From: Micropterus salmoides
Lineage: Eukaryota; Chordata; Actinopteri; Centrarchiformes; Centrarchidae
Assembly (NCBI RefSeq): GCF_014851395.1
Contig: NW_024041484.1
Coordinates: forward strand, 4,970,183-5,034,182
DNA length: 64,000 bases
Reading direction: 5' to 3'
Shown here: in pieces, positions 59,431 to 64,000 of the stretch
How positions within the stretch are numbered: the stretch's first letter is position 1
Layout: every line of letters begins with the position of its first letter
Made by a program: the position numbers and the translations under genes
The notes under the pieces: model-generated
What the model was told of the DNA's origin: nothing
The model's input: only the letters and a program-made list of their open reading frames with translations
Database searches by the model: none

Positions 59431-61084
59431 CTAATATGTATTTTTAAGCTGATATTTTGATTTTGAAAATGTTTGGATAGTAGACACCTTTCCTACTAAC
59501 TACTACTTTGAACATGCTGAGATTGAAAGCTGTTATGTATGTGGGCTATAATACCTTTTCCTAAATGGATTATGTTAAAAAAAAACTTAGATTACAGTCT
59601 CAATAACTGAACATGAAAACAGCTGCAGTGAGAATAAGCATATTCACAACTAGTTTATTCTTTAACCAGCACTCTTTAATTTTACAGCTACAGGAAACCA
59701 TTTCTCAACCACTACATGACCGTCTACAACTTTGAGGTTTCACACCGTTGCACATTTGAAAGAGGAGCTAGATAACTTTGTTTGGCTGGTGGCTGTGTTA
59801 GGTCCAGCTCACTTTTATTTATATGTTGAACTGTAACTACAGACACACAGCTCGCAGATATATTTAGAATAAGTTAAACGCTATAATTTAACCGCTCTTT
59901 GACATTAGCGCTCTTCAAAGGATAAACATGGCATTTGTGCTTAATCTAATTTAGCAATGGGCACCGTTAGCTGCTGTAAGCGATGCTAGAGAACTTTTCA
60001 GTAAGTCAGAGAGTAAGTGATGAACAAGGAGAAATGAAGGACCCTTCGTTAGAACTGCCACAGTGTTCCAGAAATAAATCTGCAATCAAGTCTGTCAGCA
60101 GCGTAGCCTCCACCACTCAACTACTGTAACCTTAACCAGACTGCTGTGACCCAGGAGGAAACCGGGAGAGGGCAATGAAAAATTGGAGTCTCCCGGGAAA
60201 ATCGTGTGGGTTGGTATGGTCATGAATGTTGTCAGACTTATTTGGCCTAAGAGGAGAAGTGATGAGTGCTATTTATTATTTAAGTAATGTATTCCATGTG
60301 ACAAATGACCAACTTATCGTGAATTCTGTTATTGGTTTTGTACGCTCTGCTCGACTCTGGTCAGCCGATTGCTTTGTTTTGGGTGGATTTGTGGCGCTGT
60401 TATAACCAATCCTGTATGAAGGAGGATGTGTACAGGGGAGTTGCAGAGCCCCTACCGGTGACACTATGCAACACTCGTGACATGATTACCAATTTAAATG
60501 CAATTAGCTCATATTGGCCGATAATATCACCCAGCAGATAAATCAGTCCTGTATTAACTCGAGGTGTTTCCAACAAATAATTCCCTATAATTCCTTAAAA
60601 GTCATAGTGATGAGGGGCCTCCAACTTCTTAATTGTTCAATGTGTGGTCGGTCCTATGCTAAACATATCCGTTCTATCCGACATCAAGAATGGAGGCTAA
60701 TTCAAATGGTGTGCTCGCACACACATTTACTGAAAGACTGAGCAGGAGAAAAAGAGAGAGGATTTTTTTTTCCCCTCATAGTTTGGATGTTTGAATTCCG
60801 TGTGAAATGTATGCTCTACATACAAAAAAGTTTCCAATGTTATATACACTATTGCTGCCTTAAAATATGCTTGTGTTCACTGTGTCACTCCAAGAGTACC
60901 TCTTGTGGAATTCATATCCACTGAAGGGGGAAATTTTCTGAGTTCACGAGTTTGCTGATGTTTTCAGAAATGGCGGAGGGCACAGAAGTTAATTTTGCGG
61001 TGGATGGTAAGTTAATATATTGTCATTTTAGTCATAAAGAGTTTTGAGTCTGTTGATGTTCCCAAAGGCTCTTTTTGGTCATTA
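59431..61084. other. No gene recognised
   Basis: Single-copy AT-rich sequence. Frames at 60276-60741 have no motif. Confidence 0.5.
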
Positions 61085-62056
61085 AGGGAGAGCGGGGTGA
61101 TTTGAGCCTGTGGGGAGGTTGAGCTGCCTCTTGTTTCTCGGCAGCCACAGACAAAATTGGTCATGTGACCACACGTTTTTGAAGAGTCATCAATTTTATT
61201 CACCCTGTGATGAAGAGAGGCCCATGGAATAAGTGAGAAGCACATTTAAGATAAAAAAAACTGTTTTTTTGCTGTTCAAAGTGATTTTTTTATGCTCAAG
61301 GAGTCTTGATTCAATTACAGACAGGTTTGAGAAAATCTTACACATGTATAAGTCTTTTAGGAAGTTACAATACGAGGCTATACTGTTAGCATGACGTTAC
61401 CTTTAAACAGCTGGATGACACAATTTTGTTAAATGGCATGTATGGCAGGTAATTTGATCCAAAAGACCTGGTGGAAGTTGAGCCAGATATTTTACCTAAA
61501 TGACGTGACATTATGCATTTTAGACCAGAAACCATCATGTCATGCTTCTATAAATGGAAGACAGACAGGCTTCAACTCCTCTCATGGGTTTGGACAGGGT
61601 AGTGGGAGAGTGGGGGAAGTCCATTTATCAGGTGGCACAAGACATGACGGTAAACAGGATGACTTCAAAGTGATGCATTGATATGAAACAACTAGGAGAC
61701 ACAGCTGCAATGTTTCACTATCTAAGTGCAATTGAATGTTGGGACCTGGCATTTGAGTTTGCACGATGAAATGCCACTGACGTCCCCGAACCCCATGTGG
61801 CTCAACTTATCCTCTCCCTTGGCTCAACTTCATATGGGACAAGTTGAGCCAAGAGTCTACTTTTTGACATCTTTACATATTTTGAAAACAGTTTATTTTA
61901 GATCCAAATTGATTCTTCCCAGGGATGTACCACATCCTAAAAAAAATATATATATATATAAAAAATAGTACATATTTTAGTTGGAGACATTACTGTCATG
62001 TCCTCACTTTAAAGCGACCTCAAGTAAAAACTGGCTCAACTCACCCCGCTCTCCCC
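61085..62056. mobile_element. pogo-like DNA transposon, deleted derivative (copy 2)
   Basis: Left terminus GGGAGAGCGGGGTGATTTGA (61086) and complement of the right terminus, GGGGAGAGCGGGGTGAGTTG (ending 62056), match copy 1 at 11585-13178. TA flanks lie at 61083-61084 and 62057-62058. Subterminal words here are TTGAGCC-type (CAAGTTGAGCC) instead of TTGTC-type, and one pair (61821-61830 with 61841-61850) is a perfect inverted repeat. No transposase fragment is recognisable. An AT tract lies at 61946-61960. Confidence 0.75.
61946..61960. repeat. Short (TA)n tract
   Basis: Seven TA units within an A-rich run in pogo-like copy 2. Confidence 0.9.
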
Positions 62057-62151
62057 TATTCCTTTCCATTTACTTAATTGCGTAACCGCTCGCTATCTTA
62101 TTACCTAGTTAGCCTCGGTGGCTTTTATATGCCAGCAGTAACGTTAATATA

Positions 62152-62303
62152 TTCCATCCTGAGCACAGAGCTGCGGAGAGAGACACAACCTGAATCCACA
62201 AGCCTCTACAATGACCTGCATTTAAATTTAGTCTTGGCTCTCCTGGCAGTCCTCTGATACAAACACACTGCATACACTGAATCTATATGAATAATCACAG
62301 ATA
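62152..62303 (+). repeat. Duplicated block D, copy 2
   Basis: Second copy of the block at 54918-55068, about 7.2 kb downstream and in the same orientation. A hAT-like element begins at its right edge (62309), with target duplication ATAGACAA/ATAGACAC directly adjoining. Confidence 0.75.
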
Positions 62304-62308
62304 GACAA

Positions 62309-63102
62309 CGGTGTTGGGCACGTTACTTCCAAAATGTAATACATTATAGATTAGTAATTACTGTAATGTGAGAGTAATTAGTTATATTACAACATTACTG
62401 TCTCTGAATTGAAATGCTTTACGTTACTTTCACTGCTATTTAATGGGTGCATTATTCTGATAGTAAGATGTGCCTGAATAGATGGGTTCTAGTGATGTGC
62501 AGAGTTATATCCGCGGATGGGGTAGTCATAAAAATTAACCTTCAGATTAATAGCGGGTTGGGTGAAATAGGATGAATCGTCTCCCCATTAAGAACGCTGT
62601 GCGCATTTACACAAGGATTTCCGAGGTTTACACGAGGTACAGCAGCATAACGTCATTGATTGTCTGAATCTCCCAAACCTCCGACAGGATCAGTCAGGAT
62701 GAACTGACAGCAGCCTCTCTAATTATGAAAGTAATTTGTTAAAGCACAAACACACAGCCTATAGAAATCTATTTAGGCATGATCCTTCAGGGGAGCTACC
62801 ATCTTGTCAAGAGGAGCCGAGCTCCCCCATAGTGTGCACCCTGCCTACAGTCTCGACCATTGGATTCCCGCAACAGGTAATAATGTTTGTTTTTCTGGTG
62901 CTGAAATGTTTCAGTGTTGGTGAATTATTACAAAAACACCACTTAATTTCGGGTTAAAATGTGTTTTAACGTGCATTACTGAGATTGTAATGGGTATAAT
63001 ATTAAGATTTTTTTTAGTAATGCATAATATTACTGCGTTACTGCAAAAAGCAATACATTACTGTAATTGCGTTACTTTTGTAACGCGTTACTCCCAACAC
63101 TG
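62309..63102. mobile_element. hAT-like element with 8-bp target duplication
   Basis: Left end CGGTGTTGGGCACGTTACTT and the complement of the right end, CAGTGTTGGGAGTAACGCGT, pair; both arms are rich in TTACT/GTAAT words. Flanks ATAGACAA (62301-62308) and ATAGACAC (63103-63110) match at 7 of 8. The interior has no transposase. It belongs to the same family as 33759-34442. Confidence 0.8.
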
Positions 63103-63197
63103 ATAGACACACAGGCACACACAGACTCTTATCATCTCCATAAGGTAAAACATATGCATATAGGTGTAAGACTTCCAAACATATAACACATATGCAC

Positions 63198-64000
63198 ACT
63201 AGGGATGAAACGATTACCGGTTTAACAGTAAAATTGCAGACGGTTATTATTACCGTACACATTTTAATTACCATGATAACCGCGTTAACCGCGCTGTTCA
63301 CGTTCAATCTCAGGGCAAACACTGTCTAGCGTCTCCCAGAAGCTGGCGCGCATGCGCAGAATGCAACGTGGGTTTGTTTGGGTCAATGACGACACGGCGG
63401 AAGACGCTGCGGAGATTTTTCTGTCACTCTGAAGTCCGGTCGTATTTTAGTTTTTATGAGAGCGCTGAGGGAAACTTGATTGAAGTAAATGTCCTTATAG
63501 TGAACGCAGGGTGAGTTAACTTTTAGCTTTGGTTTGTCTGTCTGAATTGCTAACAGCGTGTAAACTGAAGCTCTCAGTGTTGCTGCTCTTGTTAAAGCTC
63601 TTGTTGCTGTGTGCGTCATGTGTCCGCAGAGTCTATTGGTCCACTGCACATCATAACACGTTACACAATTTAGTCAACCAACCAGCATATCTAGAAACCT
63701 TACTCCTCTGTATTTATGACAGTTTTTGGGCTCATTGTAGTTACTATCACTGTCTAAATAAAGTGGTCTTTTTATTACCTATATAATATAAAATATAAAA
63801 TCTTGATAATGCACACTTAGATGATTTTCATATGTTTACAAAAGGTATTTGCTGTTTTATTTTTTATGCAAACAAAATGGCAATTGTATTTGTAGTTTTC
63901 AATATAAAACTTGTTGAAATCGTTTCAGTGTGTATCAGTACATTTTAATATTTTTTGGCACATTTTTACAATACCGTGATTTTGGTTACTATAATTATGC
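63198..64000 (+). mobile_element. hAT-like element, cut by the window end
   Basis: Begins TAGGGATGAAACGATTACCG, then GGTTATTATTACCGTACAC and ATGATAACCGCGTTAACCGC, the left end of a fish hAT-type element. A GC-rich section (63335-63420) and a donor-like CGCAGG|GTGAGTTAAC (about 63503-63518) resemble the untranslated first exon of a transposase gene. The last bases (ATACCGTGATTTTGGTTACT) approach the expected opposite end, which lies just beyond base 64000. Confidence 0.6.

Noticed and set aside
1..64000. CRISPR array, bacterial operon, phage or plasmid features
   Set aside because: Repeat type, splice-like sites, SINE/LINE content and low gene density all point to a vertebrate nuclear genome; no direct-repeat/spacer array or operon-like gene packing exists.
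1..64000. Endogenous retrovirus with paired LTRs
   Set aside because: I found no pair of direct long terminal repeats and no gag, protease or integrase motif in the open frames.

Overview
This window reads as nuclear DNA from a teleost fish, probably a percomorph-type genome. The evidence is the repeat set: a V-SINE-like tRNA SINE, LINE fragments of the CR1/L2-like group, a Tc1-like transposase remnant, a Penelope-like GIY-YIG fragment, many short hAT-type and other inverted-repeat elements, CA/GT and AT microsatellites, and AT-rich single-copy DNA between them. The species cannot be named from the sequence.

No intact host protein-coding gene, rRNA or tRNA gene is supportable. Open reading frames are almost all under 160 codons and lack family motifs or exon structure. 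The window is best read as intergenic or long-intron DNA containing a cemetery of mobile elements. The coding-like pieces are mostly transposon or retroelement relics: a pogo-like transposase (12.3-12.6 kb), a LINE reverse transcriptase (21.0-22.2 kb, minus), a LINE endonuclease domain (33.2-33.65 kb), a GIY-YIG domain (36.6-36.9 kb), a LINE C-terminus (39.6-39.85 kb), repeated copies of a transposon-type N-terminal domain (7.6, 42.2-42.6 and 43.0 kb), a Tc1 transposase (47.5-47.9 kb, minus) and a second LINE C-terminus (57.2-58.06 kb, minus). Apart from these are a frameshifted coiled-coil pseudogene (58.5-59.24 kb, plus), a candidate first exon (24.11-24.24 kb) and a candidate last exon (47.12-47.32 kb).

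Layout: 0-11.5 kb holds single-copy DNA with one SINE, one inverted-repeat element and old repeats. 11.6-13.2 kb is a pogo-like element with TA flanks. 14.6-22.3 kb is dense in hAT-like elements and ends in a composite inverted-repeat element that encloses a LINE fragment. 23.6-34.4 kb mixes old repeats, a candidate exon, a LINE endonuclease piece and a clean hAT insertion. 36.6-46 kb carries retroelement and hAT fragments. 46.8-50.3 kb holds a possible transposon exon, a Tc1 relic and an inverted-repeat element. 50.3-52.0 kb is comparatively repeat-free. 53.8-64 kb contains further hAT insertions, a LINE tail, the coiled-coil pseudogene, a second pogo-like element and a hAT element cut by the window end.

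Five insertions have 8-bp target duplications that I could read directly, each matching at 7 of 8 bases. Two elements of one pogo-like family are flanked by TA. I did not find a convincing new biological system. The most unusual items are the LINE fragment enclosed between inverted repeats, the pogo-like pair with its zinc-finger transposase relic, and the coiled-coil pseudogene.
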